A stretch of DNA of 6,633 nucleotides from Mobilitalea sp. (lineage in GTDB: Bacteria > Bacillota_A > Clostridia > Lachnospirales > Lachnospiraceae), in assembly GCA_029974875.1 (NCBI GenBank), contig JARKQP010000380.1, positions 1 through 6,633 of the forward strand. Direction: 5' to 3'. A model generated the notes under the pieces. That model saw only the letters and a list, made by a program, of their open reading frames with translations. It ran no database searches and was not told the DNA's origin. Positions 1 through 6,289 of this stretch are shown piece after piece (position 1 is the first letter of the stretch; each line of letters starts with the position of its first letter). The translations under genes and the position numbers were made by a program.

Positions 1-939
1 CTGGTAACGGACTACTCCAGTATTATGTTTGACTACGCCTGTACGAAGAAAAAGATTGTACTGTTCACCTATGACCGGGAGGAATATAAGAACGGCCGGG
101 GTCTCTATATTGACCTGGATACCATTGAGCTTCCGAAGGCGGATACGGTGGATGAATTGATCGGGGAGTTAAGGGCTGAAGATAAGGAATATCCAGAGTT
201 TTATGAGAGATTCTGCTCCATGGATTCCTCCGATACCCCAAGGCAGGTGATTGAGACACTGCTCCATGGGGAGACCAAGATAAAGGAGAACTTTAAAGCA
301 GAGAGGGTTGTTCCAAACGGCAAGAAAAAGGTCTTTATCTTTATCAAGGGGATGAAGCATGACCATTATACGGAGGATCTGATAAACACTATCAATGGAA
401 TTGATACGGATAAGTTTGAGGTCTATGTCTGTATGAAGTCAAACACCGTGAGGAAGGCTTCGGATATGGTTGCAAAGCTGAGAAGAGAAATCAATTATTT
501 CCCTATCTCCTATGAGGTCAATTACACCAGGATGGACTATTTTATCAGTAAGCTGCGCCTAAAGCTGGGGATTAATGCAGGCTTTACGAATAAGCGGATT
601 GATAAAATCATGAAGCGTGAAGCCATGAAATACTTTGGGGCTGCAGAATTTGATGCGGTAATCCACCAATCAGGACTGGACCGTATGGTCGGGAATATGT
701 GCATACTCCTGGCGGATACCTCTGTCTATAACTTTAAGTATTTTAATATGCAGAAATACAAGGAAAACCGTGCATACCGCGTACAGGTGAAATACATCGT
801 AAAGCATTTCCCTGACTATACAAAGGTGGTAGCAACCAAGGAATTTGATTTATTGAAGAAAAAGGCGGATAATATTCTCTATAACGAGGAAAGGGTATTT
901 CCTATGGAAAAGATTTTAACGGAGGTGACTAGGCGTTGA
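1..939 (+). CDS. CDP-glycerol glycerophosphotransferase (TagF-like), C-terminal part with an extra glycosyltransferase-like domain; 5' end outside window
   Basis: The reading frame is open from base 1 to the TGA at 937-939 and 312 residues are visible; the real start lies upstream, and the ATG at 25 is internal. The first visible residues, VTDYSSIMFDYA, followed by a YD and an RGLYID segment, match the conserved C-terminal end of CDP-glycerol:poly(glycerophosphate) glycerophosphotransferases, which move glycerol phosphate from CDP-glycerol onto a teichoic-acid-type chain at the inner membrane face. The family domain ends near visible residue 97. About 200 further residues begin with a KKKVFIFIKG strand and resemble the N-terminal Rossmann half of a GT-B glycosyltransferase. 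I see no recognisable C-terminal donor-binding half, so this tail may be a structural or acceptor-binding module. The gene overlaps the next one by 4 nt, indicating one operon and probable translational coupling. The family call is strong; the polymer is inferred. Confidence 0.85.
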   Translation: MVTDYSSIMFDYACTKKKIVLFTYDREEYKNGRGLYIDLDTIELPKADTVDELIGELRAEDKEYPEFYERFCSMDSSDTPRQVIETLLHGETKIKENFKAERVVPNGKKKVFIFIKGMKHDHYTEDLINTINGIDTDKFEVYVCMKSNTVRKASDMVAKLRREINYFPISYEVNYTRMDYFISKLRLKLGINAGFTNKRIDKIMKREAMKYFGAAEFDAVIHQSGLDRMVGNMCILLADTSVYNFKYFNMQKYKENRAYRVQVKYIVKHFPDYTKVVATKEFDLLKKKADNILYNEERVFPMEKILTEVTRR

Positions 940-3155
940 AGGTCGGAGTAGTAACATTTCATAGTGCCAATAACTATGGTGCAACCCTACAGGCATGGGC
1001 CCTGCAGAAGGTATTAAAGGATTACGGGGTAGACGCCGGGGTCATCCATTATCATCCGGATATCATAGACCTGCTCTACGATCCCATGGGAGATTCCAGG
1101 GGGCTGAAGCGGCAGATGAAGAAATTCATGCTCTCCTTAAGGTCACCCCTAAGCCTGGAGCGCTATAATAGATTCCAGAGCTTTTTAAGGCAGCAGTTTA
1201 ACCTGATTGGAGATTTTAGGAATTATGAGGAGCTGAAGGCAGCAAATCTTAAGCTGGATGCATATATTACGGGCAGTGACCAGGTATGGAACGCAGACCA
1301 TATCGGTGGTTTTGATCCCGCATATTATCTGGATTTTGCTGAGCCAGAGGCCAGAAGGGTGTCCTATGCGGCAAGCGTGGGAAGCGATTATATTCCCTCC
1401 AAATACAAAGAGGGCATGAGGAATTCCCTGGCTTCCTACTCCGGTATCGCCGTCAGGGAGAGCAGTATACAGAAGGAAGTGCAGGAGCTGACAGAGGTGC
1501 CGGTAGAAGTGGTGCTGGATCCTACGATGCTTTTAGTCAAAGAGGATTACGAGGAGATCAAGGTAGAAAGCACGGTTAAGGAGCCATATATCCTGGTTTA
1601 TATGATCGAGAGGAACCAGCAGGTGATATCCTTGGCCAATAAGATGTCTATTTCACTGGGCATCCCGGTTATCTACCGCAGGCCGACCAAGGGCTTTGTT
1701 AATGGGCTGCCGCCCTTCTATACGGCTACTGCAGGGGAATTTATCGGTCTGATTGAGGGAGCGCAGCTTGTTATTACAAACTCCTTCCACGGTACCGTAT
1801 TCTCGATCCTTTATGAGAGGCCTTTTGTGTCCATGCTGCATTCCGATACGGGCAGCAGGACTGTGGATCTGCTGAACTCCCTGGGGCTGCAATCCCATAT
1901 TCTTTATGATTTGAACGATTTTAAGGAGTATTCCATGTTCAAAATCGATAATCCGAAGGCGCTTCGCAACCGGATTGAGGTTCTGAAGAAATCCTCCTCC
2001 AGATTCCTGATTAAAAGCCTTGGTCTGTCAGACCGTTTTGAGCCGGTTAATTGTCCTACTGACATTACGAAGGACCAGTGCTATGGCTGTAATGCCTGTG
2101 CCGACATCTGCAGCTTTGGGGCAATTACCATGGAAGAGGACAGGGAAGGCTACCTGTATCCTGTCGTGGATAAATCAAAATGTACCGACTGCGGGCAATG
2201 CTATAAGACCTGTATCCGGCGAAACCCGAAGCTGGTGGAATACGAGCCCACCTATCCAAAGGCATATTGTGCATATAACAAGGAGGACAAGGTCAGGAGG
2301 GACAGCAGCTCCGGTGCCATCTTCCCGATCCTTGCAAGGCATGTCATTGAGGAGAAGCAGGGTGTCGTTGTTGGTGTCCGCTTTGATGAAAATATGAAGG
2401 CGGTTTCGGATATGGCGGAAACGATGGAGGAGGCAAAGGCCTTCAGCGGCTCCAAGTATGTCAAGAGTGATTTCAGGGGAATGTTCCCGAGGATAAAGGA
2501 GCAGTTAAAGAAGGGCAGATATGTGCTTTATACAGGGCTTCCCTGCGAATGTGCCGGACTTCGCGGATATCTGAGGAAGGACTATGACAACCTGCTGATC
2601 TGTGAGCTGCTATGCCATTCTGCCCCGTCACCGAAGGCCTTTGATAAATACATTAATTATCTGGGGAAAGAGAATCATTCCAGGGTGGTTGATATCAAAT
2701 TCCGCGATAAGGAAAAGGGCTGGAAGCAAAGTGACAGCAATACGGTGAGAACCTTTGAGAATGGTACCAGGAAGGTGGAGCGGACTGCGGAGAATCCTTA
2801 TTACAAGACCTTCGTAAACTGCACCAAGTCAAGATCCTTCTGCTGCAGCTGCAATTATACCTACAATAACCGGGTTGGTGATTTTACCATTGGCGATCTG
2901 TGGGGAGTTAAGAAATCAGCCCCTGAGATGAACGATAATAAGGGAATCAGCCTTCTGCTGGTGAATAATCCAAAGGCCGACAGCATATTACAGGTGCTCC
3001 AGGATAAGATGAGGCTGAAGAAGAGTACCATGAAGGAAGTATTCATTAAGAACCATCAGAAGCCGACGAAGGATATGAGGCAGAGAACGGCATTTTTCAA
3101 TGAGCTGGATGAGAGGCCGATTGAGGAGCTGTTGGAGAAATATAGGAAGATATAG
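936..3155 (+). CDS. Fused polysaccharide pyruvyl transferase / 2x[4Fe-4S] ferredoxin / FrhB-like (coenzyme F420 hydrogenase beta-type) protein
   Basis: This 739-residue protein starts at TTG (936), which overlaps the upstream stop as TTGA; GGAGG at 921-925 lies 10 nt before it, and residues 1-20 (MKVGVVTFHSANNYGATLQA) are the usual family N-terminus. Residues 1 to about 350 are a polysaccharide pyruvyl transferase domain, with GSDQVWN at 113-119 and TNSFHGT at 281-287. This family adds a pyruvate ketal from phosphoenolpyruvate to sugars of surface polymers. Residues 382-426 hold two CxxCxxCxxxC clusters (C382/385/388/392 and C416/419/422/426), expected to bind two [4Fe-4S] centres. Residues from about 440 to the end are FrhB-like, with TGLPCECAGL at 533-542, C556/C560, and C629, C636, C637, C639 before GDFTIGDLWG. 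FrhB folds bind flavin; coenzyme F420 use is unlikely in Clostridia, and the redox substrate is unknown. Pyruvyl transferase and FrhB-like genes often sit side by side in polysaccharide loci; here they are one chain. No frame break is visible. Confidence 0.88.
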   Translation: MKVGVVTFHSANNYGATLQAWALQKVLKDYGVDAGVIHYHPDIIDLLYDPMGDSRGLKRQMKKFMLSLRSPLSLERYNRFQSFLRQQFNLIGDFRNYEELKAANLKLDAYITGSDQVWNADHIGGFDPAYYLDFAEPEARRVSYAASVGSDYIPSKYKEGMRNSLASYSGIAVRESSIQKEVQELTEVPVEVVLDPTMLLVKEDYEEIKVESTVKEPYILVYMIERNQQVISLANKMSISLGIPVIYRRPTKGFVNGLPPFYTATAGEFIGLIEGAQLVITNSFHGTVFSILYERPFVSMLHSDTGSRTVDLLNSLGLQSHILYDLNDFKEYSMFKIDNPKALRNRIEVLKKSSSRFLIKSLGLSDRFEPVNCPTDITKDQCYGCNACADICSFGAITMEEDREGYLYPVVDKSKCTDCGQCYKTCIRRNPKLVEYEPTYPKAYCAYNKEDKVRRDSSSGAIFPILARHVIEEKQGVVVGVRFDENMKAVSDMAETMEEAKAFSGSKYVKSDFRGMFPRIKEQLKKGRYVLYTGLPCECAGLRGYLRKDYDNLLICELLCHSAPSPKAFDKYINYLGKENHSRVVDIKFRDKEKGWKQSDSNTVRTFENGTRKVERTAENPYYKTFVNCTKSRSFCCSCNYTYNNRVGDFTIGDLWGVKKSAPEMNDNKGISLLLVNNPKADSILQVLQDKMRLKKSTMKEVFIKNHQKPTKDMRQRTAFFNELDERPIEELLEKYRKI

Positions 3156-3195
3156 ACGGATATAAAGCGGTATGGAAAAATATAGGATTTAAAAG

Positions 3196-3223
3196 TTGGA
3201 TTTTTATACAAATATGATATAAT
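3196..3223 (+). promoter_or_regulatory. Promoter of the small toxin-like gene
   Basis: A perfect -10 TATAAT lies at 3218-3223 and is preceded by TG at 3215-3216 with one base between, giving an extended -10 (TGATATAAT). The -35 region is weak (TTGGAT at 3196-3201, spacer 16). Transcription would start near 3229-3231, about 35 nt before the ATG at 3265. An extended -10 with a poor -35 suggests a promoter of moderate strength, weaker than the opposing antisense promoter. Confidence 0.7.
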
Positions 3224-3237
3224 GTACTAGCTGTCGA

Positions 3238-3257
3238 CTCTTTCCAGCAGGAAGGAG
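3238..3257 (+). promoter_or_regulatory. Hairpin that sequesters the Shine-Dalgarno of the toxin-like ORF
   Basis: Bases 3238-3245 (CTCTTTCC) pair with 3250-3257 (GGAAGGAG) across an AGCA loop: eight consecutive pairs, one of them G-U. The right arm contains most of the Shine-Dalgarno AAGGAGG (3252-3258), which lies 6 nt before the ATG. An otherwise very strong ribosome site would therefore be closed in the mRNA, as is known for type I toxin messages such as Fst. Pairing was worked out by hand; no energy was computed. Confidence 0.65.
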
Positions 3258-3264
3258 GGTGAGC

Positions 3265-3360
3265 ATGAATTACATCTTTGACCTTGTAATCTCGGTTATT
3301 GCACGTGTTGCTGGCTACTACATATGCAAATGGTTAGACCGAAATGAGAAAGACAGCTAG
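3265..3360 (+). CDS. Small single-span membrane peptide, candidate type I toxin (31 aa)
   Basis: The frame has 31 codons from ATG 3265 to TAG 3358-3360, with a consensus Shine-Dalgarno AAGGAGG at 3252-3258. The peptide begins MNYIFDLVISVIARVAGYYI. Residues 3-21 are hydrophobic apart from D6 and R14, and the polar tail (CKWLDRNEKDS) would face the cytoplasm. This is the usual layout of type I toxin and holin-like peptides, one membrane helix plus a charged tail. It lacks the PxxxG motif of classical Fst. I have an unverified recollection of Firmicutes hypothetical peptides ending in YICKWLD. The functional call rests mainly on context: its own promoter, a closed ribosome site, a convergent antisense RNA sharing the terminator, and a direct repeat over codons 3-7 that is copied in that RNA. 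It lies between two envelope-polymer operons. It could instead be a non-toxic regulatory membrane peptide. Confidence 0.75.
   Translation: MNYIFDLVISVIARVAGYYICKWLDRNEKDS
3271..3284 (+). repeat. 14-bp direct repeat, copy 1 (inside toxin-like ORF)
   Basis: TACATCTTTGACCT here is identical to 3422-3435. This copy covers codons 3 to 7 of the 31-codon ORF, inside the footprint of an initiating ribosome. Because copy 2 is transcribed from the other strand, the two RNAs can form 14 uninterrupted pairs. Confidence 0.9.
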
Positions 3361-3362
3361 CT

Positions 3363-3399
3363 AAAAAAACCCCCACGTACTGGCATACGTGGGGGTTTT
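3363..3399. terminator. Bidirectional intrinsic terminator shared by toxin mRNA and antisense RNA
   Basis: A perfect 10-bp stem, CCCCCACGTA (3370-3379) with TACGTGGGGG (3386-3395), encloses the 6-nt loop CTGGCA. Seven A bases (3363-3369) precede it and four T bases (3396-3399) follow, so it reads as a terminator on both strands, with the longer U tract leftward. It starts 2 nt after the stop of the small ORF. The rightward loop contains CUGG, which fits the YUNR U-turn pattern known from loops that start RNA-RNA kissing. Confidence 0.9.
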
Positions 3400-3421
3400 G
3401 CTGTATAAAAGCATAATACAA

Positions 3422-3435
3422 TACATCTTTGACCT
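3422..3435 (+). repeat. 14-bp direct repeat, copy 2 (5' part of the antisense RNA)
   Basis: TACATCTTTGACCT is identical to 3271-3284. The next bases, GCTAGCTAA (3436-3444), also repeat a segment at the toxin stop codon (3356-3364). Both elements fall in the first 21 nt of the predicted leftward RNA, so they are probably its target-recognition segment. Confidence 0.9.
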
Positions 3436-3448
3436 GCTAGCTAATATT

Positions 3449-3477
3449 ATTATACCGTGTTCAAATTAGAATGTCAA
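3449..3477 (-). promoter_or_regulatory. Perfect-consensus sigma-A promoter for the antisense RNA
   Basis: On the minus strand TTGACA (3477-3472) and TATAAT (3454-3449) are separated by exactly 17 bp, so both hexamers and the spacing are ideal. The only downstream feature before a terminator is the predicted antisense RNA, since the leftward transcript meets the terminator within about 80 nt. A strong constitutive promoter is what a labile antitoxin RNA needs. Confidence 0.92.
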
Positions 3478-3522
3478 GTTGGGGGATAATGAAAATTCTA
3501 AGCCAATAAACTGTTTTGCTTA

Positions 3523-4539
3523 TCACTGTACCCGGATACTTTCTACATAATCCGAAATCTCCTGGACCTCAGCACTCGGTACATAGTCGGTCTCATTAAA
3601 CAGGTACTCGTGAAGCTTTTTCACATTCGCTGCCAGATCGATTGGAAATACATAGGATGTCTTTTTATAGGTATGTGCGTCCTTCTCAAAAGGAAAGCCG
3701 GTCTGGTCCACAATGTTATAGGAGAAGACATCCTTGGCAAGCGACAGGATATCGGTCGTGCTTAGGTTTGTTGCAATCTGGGGAAAGACCTTGTCGACAA
3801 TTTTATTAATTGTCGCTAAATCCGAGGATTTCACCTTGTCAAATATCTTTTGTACCACGATCCTCTGGCGCTCCGTACGTTTGAAGTCACCGCCGGAGGT
3901 GTAACGGATTCTTGAATAGGCACAGGCCTGGGTTCCGTTCACCAGCTGGGTGCCGGCAGATTTTAAATGTCCCACATTTGTTCCGTTAATTTTATTTAGG
4001 GAATTTACATATCCGTTCACATATTTTAATTCGTTCTCCTGAATATCCAGGGTGATGCCTCCCAGCATATCAACCACGTCTACAACGGACTGGAAATTTA
4101 CCGTCACGTATTCCTTTGCGTCTAAGTCAAAATTCCGGTTGATGGTAGTGAGCGCCAGGGAATATCCACCGTTGAAATAGGCTGCATTTATTTTTTTATA
4201 GCCGAGGTCGGGAATGTTGGCATAGGTATCCCGGTAAACGGAGACCAGCTTTGCATTCTTGGTTTTGTTTTCAATGCTCGCAATGATGATGGTATCGGTA
4301 CGGGTTCCCTTCGATACGGAATTCTGCCTGGAATCCACACCAAAGAGAATGATGTTCCGGTAACCGTCAATTTCAGCCGGAACCTCTATTTCGTTGTCCT
4401 GTCCATTATTCTGCTCAATCTTATTTACAGTGGTTAATAACTTAAAACCGATAAATACTAGGGCAAGTACGAATAGTTCAACAAAGAAAATAGCAATTAA
4501 TTTTGTCTTTTTCTTACCTTTCTTTTTTTGCTGTGCCAT
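3523..4539 (-). CDS. LCP (LytR-CpsA-Psr) family cell-wall polymer ligase
   Basis: This 338-residue membrane protein has a Lys-rich N-terminus (residues 5-13), one transmembrane helix (about 13-35), then an extracellular LCP domain, which is the normal topology and length. Visible family motifs are FGVDSR (66-71), the RTDT segment (80-83), SVYRDTY (100-106), KINAAY (116-121), NGTQACAYSRIRY (201-213) and GGDFKRTERQR (216-226). The Arg and Asp residues in these motifs bind the polyprenyl pyrophosphate head group and metal in known LCP proteins. The enzyme transfers undecaprenyl-linked teichoic acid or capsule onto peptidoglycan. The ATG at 4539 is the only start that keeps the basic segment and helix; its ribosome site is weak (AAGG 18 nt, or TAGGT 12 nt, upstream). 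It lies 37 nt after the stop of the sugar transferase gene, so the two are probably one operon. The exact polymer is inferred from neighbours. Confidence 0.92.
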   Translation of the reverse strand: MAQQKKKGKKKTKLIAIFFVELFVLALVFIGFKLLTTVNKIEQNNGQDNEIEVPAEIDGYRNIILFGVDSRQNSVSKGTRTDTIIIASIENKTKNAKLVSVYRDTYANIPDLGYKKINAAYFNGGYSLALTTINRNFDLDAKEYVTVNFQSVVDVVDMLGGITLDIQENELKYVNGYVNSLNKINGTNVGHLKSAGTQLVNGTQACAYSRIRYTSGGDFKRTERQRIVVQKIFDKVKSSDLATINKIVDKVFPQIATNLSTTDILSLAKDVFSYNIVDQTGFPFEKDAHTYKKTSYVFPIDLAANVKKLHEYLFNETDYVPSAEVQEISDYVESIRVQ

Positions 4540-4576
4540 TTTAACTTAAAGACCTATCCTTTCTAAAACATTTGTA

Positions 4577-6001
4577 TTAGTATGCATTCTTATTGATAAA
4601 ACCTTTGAAAAAGGTTAAGAATATTATTTTGAAATCAAAGGACAGTGTCCAATGCTCAATATAATATAGATCATGGTCGATTCTTTTACGGATCGAGGTA
4701 TCTCCGCGGAAACCATTAATCTGTGCCCAGCCGGTTAAGCCCGGTGCAACCTGGTGCTTAATCATATAACGGGGTATCTCTTCCCTGAATCTATCGACAA
4801 AGAAGGGACGCTCGGGTCTGGGACCCACCAGGCTCATCTCTCCCTTCAAAACATTGAAGAGCTGGGGTAATTCGTCAATGCTGGTCTTACGGATAAATTT
4901 ACCGATTCCGGTAACACGGGGATCATGCTTTGTGGTCCAGGCCTTTTTTTCCTCCCTATCAGGCTGGACCTCCATGGAACGGAATTTATACATTTTGAAT
5001 TCCTTATTGTGTCTGCCGATACGGACCTGGGAAAATATGACGGGACCCGGCGAGGTGATTTTAATGATCAGGGCTACCAAAAGCATAGGAATGCCAAAGA
5101 GAACCAATGCCACAATTGTCCCGAAGATGTCTACCACACGCTTTATGACCCGGTTATAGGTATTGCTTAAAGGAACGTAACGGATATTGATTACAGGTAA
5201 TCCGAACAGATCCTCCGTGTAAGGCTCGGTGGGAATAAAGCTATAGTAATCAGGGACAAATTTCGTGTGGACACCGGATTTTTCGCATACACCCACGATC
5301 TTTTCCAATTTTTCATATTCATTAACGCTCAAGGTAATAGCAATCTCATCCAAAGTCATCTTGGCCAGGAAGGCTTCCAGATGAGTGATACTTCCGATTA
5401 CAGGTACTTTCTTGTACATGGTGCCGACTTCCATCTTGTCATCAAGGATACCGTGAATATAGTATCCCCATTGTGGGTTAGCAAATATACGGTCAATATA
5501 AGCTTCACAGGCATGTCCATATCCAACCAAAATAACATGCTTTAGGTTATGTCCTTTACGTCTTGCCAAACGCAGCACCTGAGCCACGCCTATGCGGGCA
5601 ATGGCGCTGAGGGATATGTTCAATAGGAAGAATAATATAACAAATCCACGGGAATAGTGACGCTGCTGGATAAAGAATAAATAGGCCGTAAAAAATGCAA
5701 GGCCAAAAAAATTGGCGACAATAACGTTGAAAAATTCGGTCCATCTACGTTTTACACGTTTTGGTGTATAAAGGTTTGCGAAATAGTATACAAAAAGGTA
5801 TAATGGAACCACTACAATTAATCGGCTCGCATACTGAGGCATCGTTAAATACCGTTCGTTGGGAGCCAGCCGAAAGACAGAGACTTGGTTTAAAAAGCTC
5901 TCAAACCTGAGATAGAACGTAAGCAAGTAGGAGATAATAATGATGAGGGCGTCCATTAAGACATGGAGCCGGTTAAACATCTTTTGATTATCTTTAATCA
6001 T
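4577..6001 (-). CDS. Polyprenyl glycosylphosphotransferase (WbaP/WcaJ-like, undecaprenyl-phosphate sugar phosphotransferase)
   Basis: This 474-residue integral membrane enzyme starts a lipid-linked polysaccharide unit by moving a sugar phosphate from a nucleotide sugar to undecaprenyl phosphate. Four N-terminal transmembrane helices are visible (about 15-33, 60-79, 92-110, 118-140). A Rossmann-like domain follows, with VGYGHA at 159-164 (CoA_binding_3 type). The catalytic bacterial sugar transferase domain occupies about 284-474: a membrane-inserted helix near 288-314, SPGP at 317-320, YKFRSM at 338-343, the Asp-Glu dyad in SIDELPQL (D376, E377), SLVGPRPERP at 390-399 and PGLTGWAQING at 420-430. 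Length and order match full-length WbaP/WcaJ relatives, so it looks intact. The first sugar (glucose, galactose or another) cannot be read from sequence. The start at ATG 6001 has AAAGG about 14 nt upstream; M8 is an alternative. It is the first gene of a leftward pair with the LCP ligase. Confidence 0.93.
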   Translation of the reverse strand: MIKDNQKMFNRLHVLMDALIIIISYLLTFYLRFESFLNQVSVFRLAPNERYLTMPQYASRLIVVVPLYLFVYYFANLYTPKRVKRRWTEFFNVIVANFFGLAFFTAYLFFIQQRHYSRGFVILFFLLNISLSAIARIGVAQVLRLARRKGHNLKHVILVGYGHACEAYIDRIFANPQWGYYIHGILDDKMEVGTMYKKVPVIGSITHLEAFLAKMTLDEIAITLSVNEYEKLEKIVGVCEKSGVHTKFVPDYYSFIPTEPYTEDLFGLPVINIRYVPLSNTYNRVIKRVVDIFGTIVALVLFGIPMLLVALIIKITSPGPVIFSQVRIGRHNKEFKMYKFRSMEVQPDREEKKAWTTKHDPRVTGIGKFIRKTSIDELPQLFNVLKGEMSLVGPRPERPFFVDRFREEIPRYMIKHQVAPGLTGWAQINGFRGDTSIRKRIDHDLYYIEHWTLSFDFKIIFLTFFKGFINKNAY

Positions 6002-6159
6002 TTATTCCACAATTTCCTTTCCGCTGTATGTGATCATATTTTGTTGATAGGCTAAAATATGTGCGTTAACCGTTTGGGACGGGTTTCATAAAAACAGATT
6101 ATCAAAGATAAACTTTATAAAACCCCAAACCTTGATTAACTTCTCTAATATCATACATG

Positions 6160-6165
6160 ATTATA
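6160..6165 (-). promoter_or_regulatory. Possible -10 of a leftward promoter for the sugar transferase/LCP operon
   Basis: TATAAT on the minus strand would give a start near 6153 and a leader of roughly 150 nt before the ATG at 6001. No recognisable -35 lies 16-18 bp upstream, and this AT-rich stretch offers other weak matches, so this is only a suggestion. Confidence 0.25.
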
Positions 6166-6256
6166 TAGCTTTCAACAATAGAAATTTTCTTAAGATTTTC
6201 CAGGGATCATCCTTGAGGGGGCTCTGGGACGATTTTTTGGAATTTGCCCGGAACAA

Positions 6257-6289
6257 TTCCTGGGAAGCTTTTTGTAAGCTTCTTGGGAA
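6257..6289 (+). other. 14-bp RNA hairpin, part of a structured leader or ncRNA candidate
   Basis: Bases 6257-6270 pair with 6276-6289 around the 5-nt loop TTTGT: 14 consecutive pairs, of which three in the middle (6261-6263 with 6283-6285) are G-U on the + strand. On the minus strand these three would be A-C mismatches, so the fold favours a rightward transcript. A closing helix is possible between 6209-6217 and 6304-6314, with a 2-nt bulge. It is not followed by a T run, so it is not an intrinsic terminator. No known riboswitch core is recognised. Confidence 0.5.

Larger units (their letters stand above)
3362..3442 (-). ncRNA. Predicted antisense antitoxin RNA (about 80 nt)
   Basis: Transcription from the leftward consensus promoter should begin near 3442, 7 nt after its -10, and end in the T run formed on the minus strand by 3363-3369. 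The RNA would begin AGCUAGCAGGUCAAAGAUGU. It carries the complement of the 14-nt repeat next to its 5' end and ends with the terminator hairpin shared with the toxin message. It has no ribosome site and no useful reading frame. It can pair with the toxin mRNA at codons 3-7 (14 nt), at the stop codon region through GCTAGCTAA (9 nt), and through the whole terminator stem-loop. This matches the RNA II of the pAD1 par locus in layout. No expression evidence is available from sequence alone. Confidence 0.75.

Noticed and set aside
2020..2397. 125-codon open frame inside the pyruvyl transferase fusion gene
   Set aside because: It lies in another frame over the ferredoxin and FrhB region, which is clearly coding in the main frame; it has no ribosome site or family-like sequence.
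936..3155. Reading the FrhB-like part as a true coenzyme F420 hydrogenase subunit
   Set aside because: The surrounding genes are for surface polysaccharide and nothing suggests F420 synthesis; the domain name reflects fold similarity only.
3271..3435. Direct repeats as target-site duplications of a mobile element or as a CRISPR repeat pair
   Set aside because: There is no transposase or spacer series, and the 14-mer is inside the ORF and inside the predicted antisense RNA, which the antisense-pairing model explains better.
3492..3522. Possible leftward terminator after the LCP gene (TAAGC/GCTTA stem at 3499-3522, then GAATTTTC)
   Set aside because: The stem is only 5 bp, with a long AT-rich interior and a poor T run, so it is too weak to call.
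4854..5545. Several + strand open frames opposite the sugar transferase gene
   Set aside because: They are antisense to a well-conserved coding region and show no start signals or recognisable domains.
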